Shown: positions 1 to 12,300 of the stretch, piece by piece
Layout: every line of letters begins with the position of its first letter
Position numbering within the stretch: the stretch's first letter is position 1
Source: Martensiomyces pterosporus
Lineage: Eukaryota > Kickxellomycota > Kickxellomycetes > Kickxellales > Kickxellaceae
Length of the DNA: 64,000 nucleotides
Direction of reading: 5' to 3'
NCBI GenBank assembly: GCA_025201845.1
Contig: MU603937.1
Span: 196,563 to 260,562, forward strand
Notes under the pieces: model-generated
Told to the model about the DNA's origin: nothing
The model's database searches: none
What the model saw: the letters and a program-made list of their open reading frames with translations, nothing else
Position numbers and translations under genes: made by a program

Positions 1-1798
1 GGCGATGCAGCGAGCAGCACAGAGCTCACAAACACTCATTCTCGCGGGTTTAATTCGTGGCTGTAGAAGCAAAACGCTGAGCCTGAGCGAGATGAGGAGG
101 GTCTTGTCGGAAATACCCGAGTTTAAGAAACTACAGGCATCGGTAAGTCAGCCGCTGGCTGTAATGCGCCCAGTCCAAAGACATGCTCAAAATCGCCGCA
201 CTCCGTTTCCTCATGCTAATCCTCTATGGCTCCGGCTCTGCTTCCACATGAATATCGACATTGCCCTACGCTTCCCTCTTCGCTATTTGGTCAACCCATG
301 CCAAGGAAACACTAGTATTCGTCGCACATCAGTATTGCCAACAGGTGCCTGAATACATTCCAAGAACACAAGATAGAGCTGGTGTCTGAACTCGAGCAAG
401 TAAGTGCAGCCTTGAAGCTGATGTTGGTAGCATGCATCCGTTGACGGGGGTGCAGGCATGCACAAGTAGCCTCAGCCACTCATTGCAGCGGCCTAAGCTT
501 CGTTCATCTGCGTGTAGAGCATGGTGACGGGGGCGACTGGCGAGGGCGCGGCTGTGGACCGAATGACTATCGAAACCCAGCTTATAACGCTGTTGGACGA
601 CAAGGCAATAGAGTAAGGGCATAGCACAGGCTCTTCATCCCTGGTTGTGCCGTGCGATATCCAACTGTCAAGTGCGTGGCCAGAATGGCATTTGCGCTTC
701 CTCTCTATTGACAACTACTCTGTTCAAATGCATCTACCCGATTAGAGTCACAGACCGGATGCGGCTTCTTCTCCTGTACCTTGTATACGCTGATGGCGCG
801 ACAGACGTTGACCGCCGGCGCCTGCAAGAGGTTCCGCAGTGCCTGACAAAGCACGACAAGTGCGCAGCCATTAACTTGCGGGATCTTGGAATTCAACCTG
901 GCAAGGTAGGCAGGTCTGCTCAGTCAGCATCCACGCCAGCTCATCATGAACCTGTGCATGTCACTGATCTACTCTTGCCACATGTACTCGATAGGAGCTG
1001 GAGGACGGCGAAGGTCCAGGGAAGCAAGCGCGCTACAAGTGGAACGCCTTGCACTCGGTGAGCAGTAGTCACTCGCTGGCCAGGTTTGTTCCAGCGGTGA
1101 AGAGGATTCTTCAGGTGAGTGCTGCTCCTTGGCCGAGACTGACAGGATTTCGTATATGCGCATGCATGGAGCATGCATACTAAAGCCCCATGCATGGGAG
1201 AGCTGGAGTTGTAGGATCAGATTGGGGGCACCTTGGACACCGAATCGTTCCCCTGGGAAAAACACGGGCCGCCGGCGAATTTGCCAAAGAGCATTCTCAA
1301 CATAAACGCAACATCGCTTAGAAGGTAAGCGCCCCCGCATACGCGCAAGTGCACTTTCAAACAAAGGAAAGCTCATCACATGTACTGATAGCGAGAAACA
1401 CCACGCCACCGTAGGCGCAAAAGAGGGTGGGAGGAAGGACAGCAGAGGGCCAAGGTAAGCTTTATTGCTGAGTCCACTCTAGCTGCTGGGCTTGGTCGAT
1501 TTAGAGGCAAAGAAAAAAAAAAGAAAGGAGGTGTGAGGCAGCAGCTAGCCAGCACCAAAGACAGGTATAAATACAAAACCCAGATGACGCGCACATTTGC
1601 ACGGTATAGCACACAGCCACCAGAAAGGGGAAGGTTGTGGTCTACATCGCAGGCGGAATGACCCATTCAGAGATGCGCTCAGTGTACGAGCTGGCAAACG
1701 ACTTTGACCGCGACATCTACATAGGCTCAACACACATCATCACGCCGCGCAAGTTCCTTGACGACCTGAAAACGCTGCACCACAGGATGCTCATGTAG
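1..1798 (+). CDS. Sec1/Munc18-family protein, 3' part (paralogue A)
   Basis: This is the C-terminal part of an SM protein, which binds syntaxin/SNARE complexes to drive exocytosis. The gene runs off the left edge. Exons that keep one frame are about 67-142, 316-399, 518-612, 746-905, 995-1114, 1215-1324 and 1624-1798, all with GT..AG introns. They spell the usual SM order: a MRRVLSEIPEF helix, HISIANRCLNTF, ELEQ plus TGEG, DRMRLLLLYLVYADG, a linker with KW and RFVPAVKRIL, then VVYIAGGMTHSEMR and YIGSTHIITPRKFLDDL. The last block is the diagnostic domain-3 ending, and the protein stops soon after it, so there is no long tail. The first visible exon may extend left of 67, since the frame is open to base 2. 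The stop lies 4 bp from the stop of the opposing F-box gene. A second Sec1-like gene lies at 3686-7021 on the same strand. Confidence 0.85.
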
Positions 1799-1802
1799 GG
1801 CG

Positions 1803-2996
1803 CTATCGCCTAGGCTGCTCAGTTCGGCTGATAACCAGCTGTGCAAAGATGGCGGCGACAAGAATGAGAAACATCACTAGAAATGCAGTTTCGTACCAGT
1901 GGAACACAGTCCATGGCTTCCAAGGTCGGTAAGCAGCACCAGGGTGCGAGCGCAAGTTGCGGATATGGCGAGGCTTTCTGCTGTGCCACTGCGCATCGGC
2001 TACATCGACAAAGTCAACCCAGCGCCGCCGCCGCGACCTCAGTCTTTCGTCAACTGGCTCCAGGCGTACAGAGCACAGAGCAAGGTTTGTTTTCCATTCG
2101 GGTGATGTGCTCTTGCACTCGACAAAGACATCCTCGAAGGGCGCAGTCACTGCAAGCGGCTTTGGGAGCACAAAGTCAAAGTAGTCGGATCCAAACTCTA
2201 GAAGGCTGGCGTTTCTTGGGAGATGCGCTTCAGCTACCTGTCCCAGCCCTGTCTCTGCCCGAAAGTTGATGTCAAATATGTGCTGGGCTCGGGGAAGGAC
2301 AAACAGGCGCCAGATGGCGTTGTATGTGCCAGTGTGGACGCCCCTGAGTGTCCCCGAGACATGCAGCCAGCTCACGGCATTCAGCAGCGCAACCCGGCCA
2401 AACACGCTCCGAGGATCCTCTGCTCGCGCCCAGTATGGCGCGCGGTTGTGTGCAATATCACATTCTTCAGAGATGTTGAGAATGAGGTGGTCTACGAACA
2501 GTGAGAGGAGATGGGGTAGTTTTGTTAGCGCTGCAGTAATCAGTTCCAATTTCGTTAGACGTAGCGCCATTCTGTGTCACGGCTTGCCGATGTTCCCACG
2601 TACCATTCATATAGTATTCCTCTCGATACGTTGGCGCGCTGCCCTCTGGGTCGCGATGGAACCTCTTTCTGAACAGAAGCCTCCACAAATAGTCGTCCCT
2701 ACTGATTGCGCGGAACTTGCGGTTGACCTATATTCTGTGCCAAGATGGCGTGTGGGACAATGCGGACATGCCAGGGATAAGCGCAGCTGTCTTGTCTGCT
2801 GTATAGCGACGCTAGCAGTGCGTGAGCCCTGTGCCAGCAGCCACGCTAGAGCACAGGGAAGAAAGCCTACCTGGGAGAAAGCGTGCAGGTCGTCGCCATT
2901 GCACCAAGCGAATACGGCAAATAGCACATCTTCCGGCAGTTTCTCGGATATGTCCCCAGAAGAGGGCGCTGGCAGAGTGGCTGTGGCACTAGACAT
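1803..2996 (-). CDS. F-box protein with a C-terminal transmembrane anchor
   Basis: Three exons on the minus strand, 2996-2871, 2727-2604 and 2491-1803, give about 312 aa. Introns start GTAGGC and GTACGT; the second has a GCTAAC branch sequence and ends in TAG. The N-terminus is a clear F-box (residues ~15-62: LPEDVLFAVFAWCNGDDLH, then SQVNRKFRAI and DDYLWRLLF). F-box proteins recruit substrates to SCF ubiquitin ligases through Skp1. The middle ~200 residues resemble no repeat I know (no WD40 or LRR). The C-terminus carries a ~20-residue hydrophobic segment (TAFLVMFLILVAAIFAQLVI) and then a short basic tail, SRTEQPRR, as in tail-anchored proteins. Inference: a membrane-tethered SCF adaptor facing the cytosol. 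It shares a ~690-bp divergent promoter with the downstream Sec1 gene. The exon joins are my own and keep the frame. Confidence 0.72.
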
Positions 2997-3685
2997 CGAG
3001 AATAGAGCCTGGCTCTTCACGCTGGTTGCGGTGTGGTGACGTGTGCCTTCCAGAGCGAGGACCAAAGCAAGAAAGAGCAAGTGTACCTGGAAAAGCCAGT
3101 GAAAAGGTATGGCAGAGGCGAACAGCAAGGAGCTGAAGAAGCGAGCAAGACGCCTGGTATTCAGAAAGCGACAGAAAGGCCTAAAGTAAGGAAACGGGCA
3201 GAGCCAAGAAATAGAGCGGCAGTAGAGAGCAAGGGGCCGTACAATAAAGGAGCGAAGGAGCAGCTGGACAGGCGCTGATGTCCGCGCAACCATCGCAGCA
3301 CTTGGCACGCAAGCAGGGGATGCGCACACCCGCGCCTGGTGGTGCTGCCTGTGGTGGTGTAGACGCCTGCAGGCCTTTCCAGATAGGCAAGGGGGAGACA
3401 GGAAGGGCGGAGCAGCAAAACCGCCCACAGCCGCGGAGTCGTGCAGCAGGGAGTGCTGTTGCTGGCTTTTCTCTTTCTCTTTCTCGCTGCCTATTATACA
3501 AAACCCTACTTGTAGCAGCCCTTCTCCGCTTACCTGCGTTGTTGCCAAATTCCCTGGTGCTCCAGCAAACTTGTATCAAGCGCTCTTGTATTTATTTACT
3601 TTCTGTACTCGCCTCCTTTTTTTTGCCTGTAAAGCTAGCCCTTAGCCATCGCCTACCCCAGTACTTAGCACACCGCAAGACACAA
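2997..3685. other. Divergent intergenic region, F-box / Sec1 B
   Basis: 689 bp between the F-box start codon (minus) and the Sec1 B start codon (plus). There are purine-rich stretches at 3060-3270 and pyrimidine-rich stretches before 3680, as expected for 5' leaders. I see no convincing gene. Confidence 0.6.
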
Positions 3686-6600
3686 ATGGCAGCCGCGCTG
3701 GTCCAGGCGAAGCGCGAAGGTATGCCCTGCTGCCAAGCCAAGCAAACCACGGCCTGGCGCAAACGCCAGCCTGCATTTCTTGGCTTTCTTAAGAGGCATT
3801 GGCCCGGTCCATGCATTCTCTGCGATTGTTATTGCTGTTGTCCTGTTTGTGCTGTGTGTGCTACATTTGCGCAAATCAATGGCCGAGCTGCTTCGTATTG
3901 CCAATAGCGGCCATTCTCGAGCTTGCCTACTAACACGTCTGTCTTCTGCTCTTCGCTGGTGTTAGAATTCCTCAGGGCGCTGGCTGGCGTTCGGCCCAGC
4001 AACAGGTTCAAAATCGTGGTGGTCGACAAGCGCAGTCTGCGCGTGCTGAACGATGTTCTTAAGCTGTCGGAGGTTCTCGAAAACGACGTCATTCGTATCG
4101 AGAGCATCGAGAACGGGCGCAAAGAGGACCCGTCAACTGAGGCGCTCTACATTCTCACTCCGTCCAAGCAAAGCGTCGGCAGACTGATCAGCGATTTTGT
4201 GCCCTCGCAGTCGGCATCGCCGCAAGGCAGCAGCCGCGGGTTTGGGCTCTCGTCGTCAGGTGCTGCATCAAAGCAGCCCACATACCGTGCAGCACACGTG
4301 TTCTTCACCTCGGAGTTACCAGACACCCTGTTTGCGATGCTCAAAGCGCCCGCTGTGGCACACCACCTGAAGGCGCTCAAGGAGCTGTGCGTCGAGTACG
4401 ATGTGCATGACGCCCACGTGTTTCTCGCCAAACTGGCCGATCGCCCGCTGTACCGCCTGTACTCGCCGCTCCTGGCCAGCAACTGCAATGAGGAGCTGGA
4501 TTTAATATCGAAAAAGCTGGTCAACGTGTGTGGAGCGCTGAAGGACGACCCTGTGGTCAGGTTCTTTTCTCCGGATCCAGAGATATACGGCAACACAAAG
4601 GCCCGCCGGCTGGCATTCCTTTTTCACACCGAGATGGAGCGTGTACGCCAGGCACTGCCACCACAAACACCTGGCGGCGGCGGCGGCGGCAGCAGCAGCA
4701 GTCGAGTGCCCACCGAACTCATCATCGTCGATCGCAGTGCTGATCCACTTGCGCCGATCCTGCACGAGTTTACGTACGAGGCAATGGTGCATGATCTGCT
4801 AGACATCGAGGACGGCAACAAGTTCCACTACACCATCAAGCTGGCCAGCGGCGCCGAGGAAGTAAAGACCGTGGTTCTTGGCGACGCCGACCCCATCTGG
4901 CAAGAGTACAGGTTCCAGCACATCTCGGATGCGCAGGAGAGCATCATGAGGAAGTTTGAGGGGCTGATCGGATCCAACCGGGCCATTGTCGACATGCAGG
5001 CTGGCGAGAGGCTTGACCTGTCCAGGATGCGCGACGTGGTCAGCAGCATGCCCCACTTCAAGGACCAGCTGTCGCACATGTCGGCGCACATCACAATGAT
5101 GCAGCAGTGCATGGAGCGGTTCAACGAGCGCTGCCTCAACGATCTGGGCATGATCGAGCAGAATCTGGCTGTGGGGACGACGCCCGATGGCGAAAAGTAC
5201 CGCTCGGGCGACATCGACATTGCACACGTGCTCAACAACCCGGCTATCGAGCCCGAAGACAAGCTGCGCCTGCTGCTTGTGTACTTCGTCTCCAACCCGA
5301 GCCTCACGGAGCCCGAGCGGCTAAAGCTGGCCCAGCTGGCAAAGCTTGACCGCAGCTCGCGCGTGACCATCCAGAACATGGGCATTGTAATCCGCTGGGC
5401 GCATGCGCTGGATCTTGTCAAGCAGCTGGGCCGAAAGCCCTCGCAAGCGGCCAAGGGCGGCAAGTGGGCGCTTGTCAGCAGCATGCGCACGCCCAGCAGC
5501 GGCAGCCAGGGCCAAGCCGAGGACGAGCCCAGGCCCTTTGATCTCAGCCGGTATGTGCCCGTTGCCAAGCACGTGCTCGAGGCCTGCATCGAGGGCCATC
5601 TCAGCGAGGACATCTTTCCCTATGTCATGCCGCCCGAGAAGCCCCGGGAGGCGCCCGCGTACGGCAGCACCGGCGCGCTCCGGGGATCGGCGCCAGGCGC
5701 ATCGCAGTCGGACCGCGCCGGGTCGCCTGCTGGCGGCATGTGGTCAAGCCTGGTCAACACGGTTGTCTCGCACAGCCAGGACGCGCGCCAGCCACCTGCC
5801 CCGCAAAACCCAAATGCGCCGCCTCGCCAGGTGCGGTCTCTGCGCAGCGCGCGGCCCACATGGCAGAAGCGCGATAGCGCACCGGCGACTCCGCTGTCGG
5901 CCACTGCGGGAAGCTTCGCATCGACGGGCTCGACGGCAGCCAGCAGCTCGTCGCCCACGGCGCCGCAGCATGACTCGCCTGCCGCATCGGGTGCAGGGGC
6001 GCCGCAGCAGCGTGGCCGCCAGCAGCCGCGCATCATCTTGTTTGTGATCGGAGGCGTTGCTTATTCGGAGGTTCGCGCAGCCGACGAGATTGCGCGCAAG
6101 TATGGCCGCGAGGTCATCGTCGGCTCGACCAACCTGACAACGCCCAGAGACTTCCTGCAGGAAGTGAGCGCGCTGAACTTTGAGCTTGTCGACGATGGCG
6201 GGCGGCCTCTGGACATGCGGCCCAGCTTCTTTGCTCTAGGATACGGCGGTCCTGCAGACGCAGACCCACTCAGCACGTACGCTGTGCCCGCGCCCAAGCC
6301 AAAGCCAAGTCCAAAGCCAAGTCCAAACCCCACCAGCGATTCATCTCGGGGCCGAGGCTCCGAACCGGCAGCAGCGGGCTCAAGATCGCAAGACGCAATT
6401 GCGCGGCAGCAGAGGTCTGCAGGGCGAGTAGCGTCGTACCAGAATGGCGCGAGCGGCGAGCAGCAGCGGCCGCCGGCGGGCAGAGGCAGCCTGCGGAGCG
6501 CGGGCCATGGGCGCAGCACGACAGATCTGCGGCCATCCAGCGCATCTCCGCGCGAGTATGGATCCAGTGGCCAGTACAGCCAGCAGCAGCCGAGGCAGCA

Positions 6601-7021
6601 GTACGTTCGCCACGAACAGTCAGCCAGCCCGCGGATCCACCACGAGGAGCGCAGCCCACGTGTAAGCGAGACCAGCTTTAGCGCGGGGTTCCAGGAGTAC
6701 AGGCAGCAGCAGATCAGGCGGACTCGCAGCGACCGCTCCCCTCCCTCTCCTGCACCACCCTCGCAGGCAGATGCAGCACCAAGGGCCGCACCCCAGGTGC
6801 CAGCGAAGGAGGCACCAAAGCCGATGAGCGTCGAAGAGGCATTCCGGGCCAAGTTTGAAAAGTCGCAGCGCGACTGGCAAGCGCAGATGGCCAGCCCATC
6901 CAACGTGAACCCGGCAGCGATATCGGAGATGCACAAGGTCAGCCTTGGCCATGGCGGCAGGGGTCGCAGTGAGTCGGCTGCGTCTGAGAAGAAACACAAC
7001 TTCCTCAAGCGCATCTTGTGA
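3686..7021 (+). CDS. Sec1/Munc18-family protein with long C-terminal tail (paralogue B)
   Basis: Two exons, 3686-3719 (MAAALVQAKR plus one base) and 3966-7021. The GTATGC..TTAG intron restores a Glu codon and gives ~1029 aa, against ~600-800 aa for usual Sec1 proteins. The SM fold runs from residue 12: KIVVVDKRSL, ALYILTPSKQSVGRLISDF (domain 1), ELIIVDRSADPLAPILHEFTY (about 260), the helical domain 3a with MIEQNLAVGT and DKLRLLLVYF, and the final block FVIGGVAYSEVRAADE...VIVGSTNLTTPRDFL (about 690-740). A ~120-aa Ser/Pro/Ala-rich insert (about 5660-6020) interrupts domain 3. A ~260-aa low-complexity Pro/Ser/Gln/Arg tail follows, containing KPKPSPKPSPNP and ending in basic KKHNFLKRIL. Role by family: syntaxin partner for exocytosis at the plasma membrane, probably at hyphal tips. 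The start choice rests on the in-phase short first exon; a start inside the large exon would remove the first strand of domain 1. Confidence 0.9.
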
Positions 7022-9360
7022 GCTGCGCGAGTCCAACCAAGGTGGAAAAAGCGACCAGATTGTAGTGCTGCTGCCGCTACCGCGCCTATGCCTGTTTGTG
7101 AAGGGCTGTTGTGCAACCGGGTTGCCTGTGGGCTTTCTCTTTACAGAAACCACCCGCGATCGCTACTAGCAGTGTTTGTGTTTTGTGCACACGCTTTTGT
7201 CCATGGTAATGAAAGCTGTCAATCCCATCGCGTTGCTTTGCTTGGGTGGTTTGTTTTGTTTTGCTGACGTCACTTCCATGTCTCCTAATTCTCCGCCCGA
7301 GGTGCTGCTCTTTTGCTACCTTTATCCAATTCCTGGCTATGGACAGCAAAGAGGGGGGCACGGAGCACAGGAGCCCATTGCGTATGTCTTGGGCTCTCTC
7401 ATGGCGCCGCCAAGGGGAAATGCTGAACCAAAAATATGGACTGGCGTGGGCGCTGATCAATGTCTTAGAGTTGGAGCCTGCGAGGGGCAGCGTGCTGGCG
7501 TGTGGGCGGCATTGCGTCCACCCAGGAGTGAATCGACAGCAGCTGTGTTCCACACTGCTCTTGTTGCTGAGCAGAGTGCAGGCGGTCTTGCTGGTCTGAA
7601 ACAAGCAGCGGCGATTGTGTGTGCATATTTGCTGGTCTTTTAATAGCTCGCACACTCGGCGAAGAGCACAGTGCTGTATGGACCAGAGCCATTTGCCCGA
7701 CAGGACTAAATGCACCAAGGCATTCAAGGCGCTGTCGACTTCTCTCTTTCCTGCGCATTATTCTTTTTGGCGCTTGTGCGGCTACGTGCGTTTTGCTCCC
7801 AGCTCTGTGCATCCAGTACAGCCTATTATTTCATCGAGATATATTGCTGCTCGCCTTTGTTGTTTAGTCTGCTGCTGCTGTGCCATACACACCAGCAGCG
7901 CATCTGCCGGCTCAGAAACAGCTCGTCTGCTGCTGCTTTGTGAGGGGGGAAAGCCCACAGCAACAAACAGCGCTGCCAGCGCCGCTCCAGAGCGGATGAG
8001 CTCCAGTGGCATTCCGTAGCTGAGCCACACATATCCATTAGCAGCACCAGAGGCCGCACGCATCGCGTGGCCAACAATCACCACCACACAAAGAACTCAC
8101 TATAGCAGCCAGTCGTCCATACCGGGCAGCTTTATGCTGCACCAACTCTCGCCAGTCACTCAATAGCCGCAAGCCTCGCCCCCATCCTGAATCTCCGCCA
8201 GCGCGAGACAACAATACAGCACAACAAAGCAAAGCAGCAGCAGCAGCAGCGCACTGCAGAAGGGAAGAAAAGATCCCAAAGACTTGCTTGGACCAGCCCG
8301 CCATATCCCTCGAGTCCCTCCTTCCCCTCTCTCCCTTGGCATCGCCTCGCATCGCCTCATAAGAGCACCGACGTGTAGAGCTGAGGAGAGAACTGCTGTG
8401 CCTTTGCAGGTACTTGGATCACCAAACATCTCTCCCTTCCCACACACACGCGCACACACGCACACCGGCTCATCCATTCACTGCGCAATTGGGGAAGAGC
8501 CACGCGCCAAAACGCTCTTGTTCTCACATCCCTCGCACCATCTACACACGCTTGCCGCTTTTGCTGCTGCTGGCTGTCCGCCAGTGCCGCCTCCGTTACT
8601 ACCGACCATCGCAGCATTTTGGCAGTGAGCAAAGCGAGGCTGTCTCGCAGCTCTTGCTTTCTAAAAAAAATTCTCGGCTGGCCCACGTTGTTGCGCTGAA
8701 ATCGCATCCTTGGCTTCAATCGAGCTTGCGCCTCTCGTCGCCCGCTTCCTCGTATTTCACTATTCCCTTTTACACATTCTCTCCTGCCCGTGCCTACCCA
8801 AGGCTGCAGCAGCAGCATCGCATTGCAAAGGAAAACAGGCCGTGCTGCGTTGACCACTCTCCATTGTTGTTGCTGATTTCGTTCTTCAGCATCGCAAAGT
8901 CAGGCAGCCTTCCCACCTCCACCTCACAAGCCATCCTCCACACAGCCGCCTTCGCTGCTGCTGCTATCTCCTTTAGGAGAGCATACTCTCATTTTCAGCA
9001 CTTTTGCTCGCTGCTCTTCTCTCCTCGCCTCTCGCCCTTTCCTACACTTTCTCTCACCACTCTGCTGATATTGCCCCTACTTGCCTACTCACATACTCGC
9101 CTGCATCTCTGTCTGTCTCTGTCTCGGTCTCTGTCTCTATCTGTCTCTGCACCTGCTACTCCTTTATCCTTGCTGACGCTGCACACCCACACCTCTCTTC
9201 TCCCACCCGCACATGAGTTAGATGATAGTGCCTCCCTGCCTGCTATTCTAAACCTTAATCAACACCAGCAGCCTATTATTATTGGTATTGCTTCTCCAGC
9301 ATCTACACCGCTTTCCGCGCATATACGCAGCACAAGATACACAGAATACCTGCAGCCCAT
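7022..9360. other. Long gene-poor stretch and probable 5' leader of the cyclin gene
   Basis: 2.3 kb without a gene I can name. The first half (7022-8280) is mixed sequence. A possible tiny two-exon frame exists: ATG at 7339, donor GTATGT near 7382, acceptor CTTAG near 7467, stop at 7599 (about 60 aa). It resembles nothing and could be chance. From about 8280 the plus strand becomes strongly pyrimidine-rich with CA and TCTG microsatellites, typical of a long fungal promoter and leader. Open frames there, including one at 8414-9364, are low-complexity Ser/Leu/Thr/His strings. Confidence 0.5.
9107..9152 (+). repeat. TCTG/TCTC microsatellite
   Basis: An imperfect run of TCTG and TCTC units in the pyrimidine-rich leader about 210-250 bp before the cyclin start codon. 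It is likely slippage-prone and may lie in the transcribed 5' leader. Confidence 0.8.
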
Positions 9361-12300
9361 ATGATCTCGGCTGCCAGCATACACTCGTTCGCCGAGAGGA
9401 AGACAAGGAACCTGCTCAACATGCGGACCGCCTGGTTCAAAAAGGAAGAGCCAGCCGAATCGGCAACAACCACATCGTCCCCAGACATGCCCAGGCCCGC
9501 AGAGGTCGCCTCGGCGCATGGGAAGCCAAAGGCCCTTAGCCGCCCACGCATCCGCGAGCTTCTGACCATTGCTGTGATAAGTAAGTACGCTACACCTCCA
9601 TTGTGCACTCGGCCCTGGGAGCCCGAGTGCTGTGATATGCGGTGCCCGAGCATGCAGGCCGTTCTGCTCTCGGCCTCCTGGGCAGTAAGACGCAATATGA
9701 GCATGCATGACAGCCTGCTTCTCTTCGTCTCTTTTTTTTTCCTTCCCCGCCGTCAGCCTTTTTCCTCGCTCCTTCCATGCTCGTTTGCTGTCGTTCCGCC
9801 TTGAAAGCAGAGCCTGTATTGCGCCTTACTGAAGCATCGCAGAAGCCTCCCTCAAAACAAGTACGCAGCACCCACACAATGGCTCATAGCCGTGGTGGAG
9901 AGAGGACAAGCGAGCAAAATGTTTACACATTTTATGTGCCTGGAGCACCCACGCCCCATTCTCTCTCCCTTTTGCTCTCTTCGCCCGCTTCTTCATTTCT
10001 GTCTTGGGCACTAACGTTTTCTGTCTGCTGGGGGCTGTGGGTGCTACTGTTCCCTCCCGTCTCTACTAGCCTCGCAAGCAATGCATTTACTTTGCAAAGC
10101 CCGCCCCATCTCTGTATCCTGGCGTTTTGTGGCCGCGCTCCTTTGTTACTACTAACCTCAGCCATGTGGAGTGTGCGCGCTGCTGCTGCTGCCCACCCCC
10201 TCTCCGCTTGCCATTGTGAACAACAATCTGCTGCAATATAGGGCTAATGGAGCGAATGATCGCGGAGCTGTTCCCCTGTGCAAGCGACGGCGAGGCTGGT
10301 GATTCGCTCGGCAGCGCTGGCTCCTCGACAGCGAGCGGGCCCCTGCCTAATTTTGAGGAGTTCCTGAAGCACATTTGCCGCCGCACTCGCACGCCGCTGA
10401 CGTGCATGTGTCTAGCGCTGCTCTACCTAACGCGGCTTCGTGCCAACCACCCGCGCTCAAGGGGATCTCCCGGCTCGTCATACCGCCTTGCGCTCTCCTC
10501 GCTATGTGTGGCAACTAAGTACCTTTACGACGACGCATACCACACCTGCTCCTGGGTTCAGGTGTCCATGGGGCTCTTTAGTCAGCGCGAGGTTAACCAG
10601 ATGGAAATGGAGTTTATGTACTTTCTGCACTACCAGCTGGGTGTCACCCCGACCGAGTGGAACCAGTGGATTGCGACTCTGGAGGCAAAGCTTGTTTCGC
10701 GCTGGCAGGAAAAGGGCAAGGCGGAGGTAATCTACGGCTTTGGGCTGTTTCTCTCCCACGAGTGCTGCGAGCCCAGCGCGCAGGACGCTGTGCGCGACAT
10801 TGCCTGGGGCGAGGGCGGTAAGAATCTGCTTTCCTTGCTAGACAACGCCATACAGTGGAGCGGCAAGATGGGCGCCGGCAAGAGCTCGCCTTCTGCCGAT
10901 TCGGCAGTGTCCGACACAACCTGCCTGCCAACGCCCGACCCGAACTGCTGGTTCCGAATCAGATCTCCGGTGCTCCCTGGCGCTCAGTCCACCGCACTAA
11001 GCACATCCGCCATCACTGACTCCAACCCAATCACACCCACTACTGCTCATATTCCGGATGCTCCTGCCGTGAACGACGACAAAACCTCCGCTTACCGCTC
11101 GCTTGCGAGAAACAGTGCCAGCTCTCCAAGCTCATGTCAGTACTCCGCACTGGATGTGCAGCCAGGCGGCTCGTGCCAGCATGGCTCTGCAACCTTCGGT
11201 GGTGCACACGCCGATCTTGGTGTGGCCAGTACAGTGAGGTGCTCATACCCAGCGCATCAGTCCAAGTCAGATTGCCAGGGAAACGACGTGAGGTTACAGC
11301 AGCCGCAGCTGCCACGACACACTCCACGCCAGCAAGGGCATCCTCCTGGCCAGCGGCTATCGCAGCTAGCGCCCGAAGCAAGCATCACTGTCAGCCTTGA
11401 GCGGCCAGCCACTGCGGTGGCACCCGCCTCTTCCTCTTGTGCTTATGGCAACATCTCTAATGCGGTGGCACATCCGACCTATGCATTTGGGAGCTCAGTA
11501 TCCTCGTCGCCGTCGTATAGAGATGAGTTTAGCTCGGGCCCCTCCAGCTACTCTCAAGTCCCCCTAACAGCGAGTAGCAGTGTATACGGTGCCCGGCAAA
11601 GCAACCATTTGCCGCCACTTGGCTCTTTGCCATCCAGCAGCAGCATCTCGCTTTCGTACACCGCCGAGTCTCAGGATGGCCTTTTGCCAAGCCGCATTCC
11701 AGCACAAAGACCAACAGCGCCGCCTGCAGTGCAAGGCGCCCTATCGGCAAGCGGCCCACCAGCGGCTGCTGCTGCGACTGCACATGGGCCTACAGACCAG
11801 TCGATTCACTTTCACACCGCCCCGCGCTCAGCGACTAACTCGGCCTACAGCTCTCGCGGTGCCTGCTCAACCATCTCCTTTGACAGAAAATCAAGCCATC
11901 GCTCTTCGGCTCTAAGCAAGCTTACCGGCGGCGGGTCCGTACCATCGCGAGCAAATCCATCTGGTGCTGCGCCAGCCTGCAGCTCGACTAGCACCGCCAC
12001 AATTGCATCGAGGTACTACAGGTCAAACACGCACGCGAGTGGGTACGGCGCTGGTAGCAACAGCAACAGCACAGCGAGAGCAGTTTCGGCATCCGCTCAT
12101 CGAGGCACATGCACAGCCACCACACCCTCGATATATAGCATCTCGCCAGCAGCGGATCCACGCAGCTCCCGCTATTGCGGCGGTGGCACAGCCAGCGCAG
12201 CAGACACCCCCGGAGCAGCGTCGATGAAGTCATTTGGCTCTGTGTCGGCAGCAAACAACAGCCGCCAGAGCTGGCGCCAGAGCCACCGGAACTCCGCCGC

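Noticed and set aside
2266..3039. A 257-codon plus-strand frame across the F-box gene
   Set aside because: It overlaps the F-box exons and introns; no recognisable content, whereas the spliced minus-strand reading gives a clear F-box.
6061..7116. A 351-codon minus-strand frame opposite the tail of Sec1 B
   Set aside because: Shadow of the GC-rich, Ser/Pro/Arg-coding tail; no domain.
8414..9364. A 316-codon frame upstream of the cyclin
   Set aside because: Low-complexity Ser/Leu/His/Thr string from a CT-rich leader with microsatellites; it overlaps the cyclin start codon.
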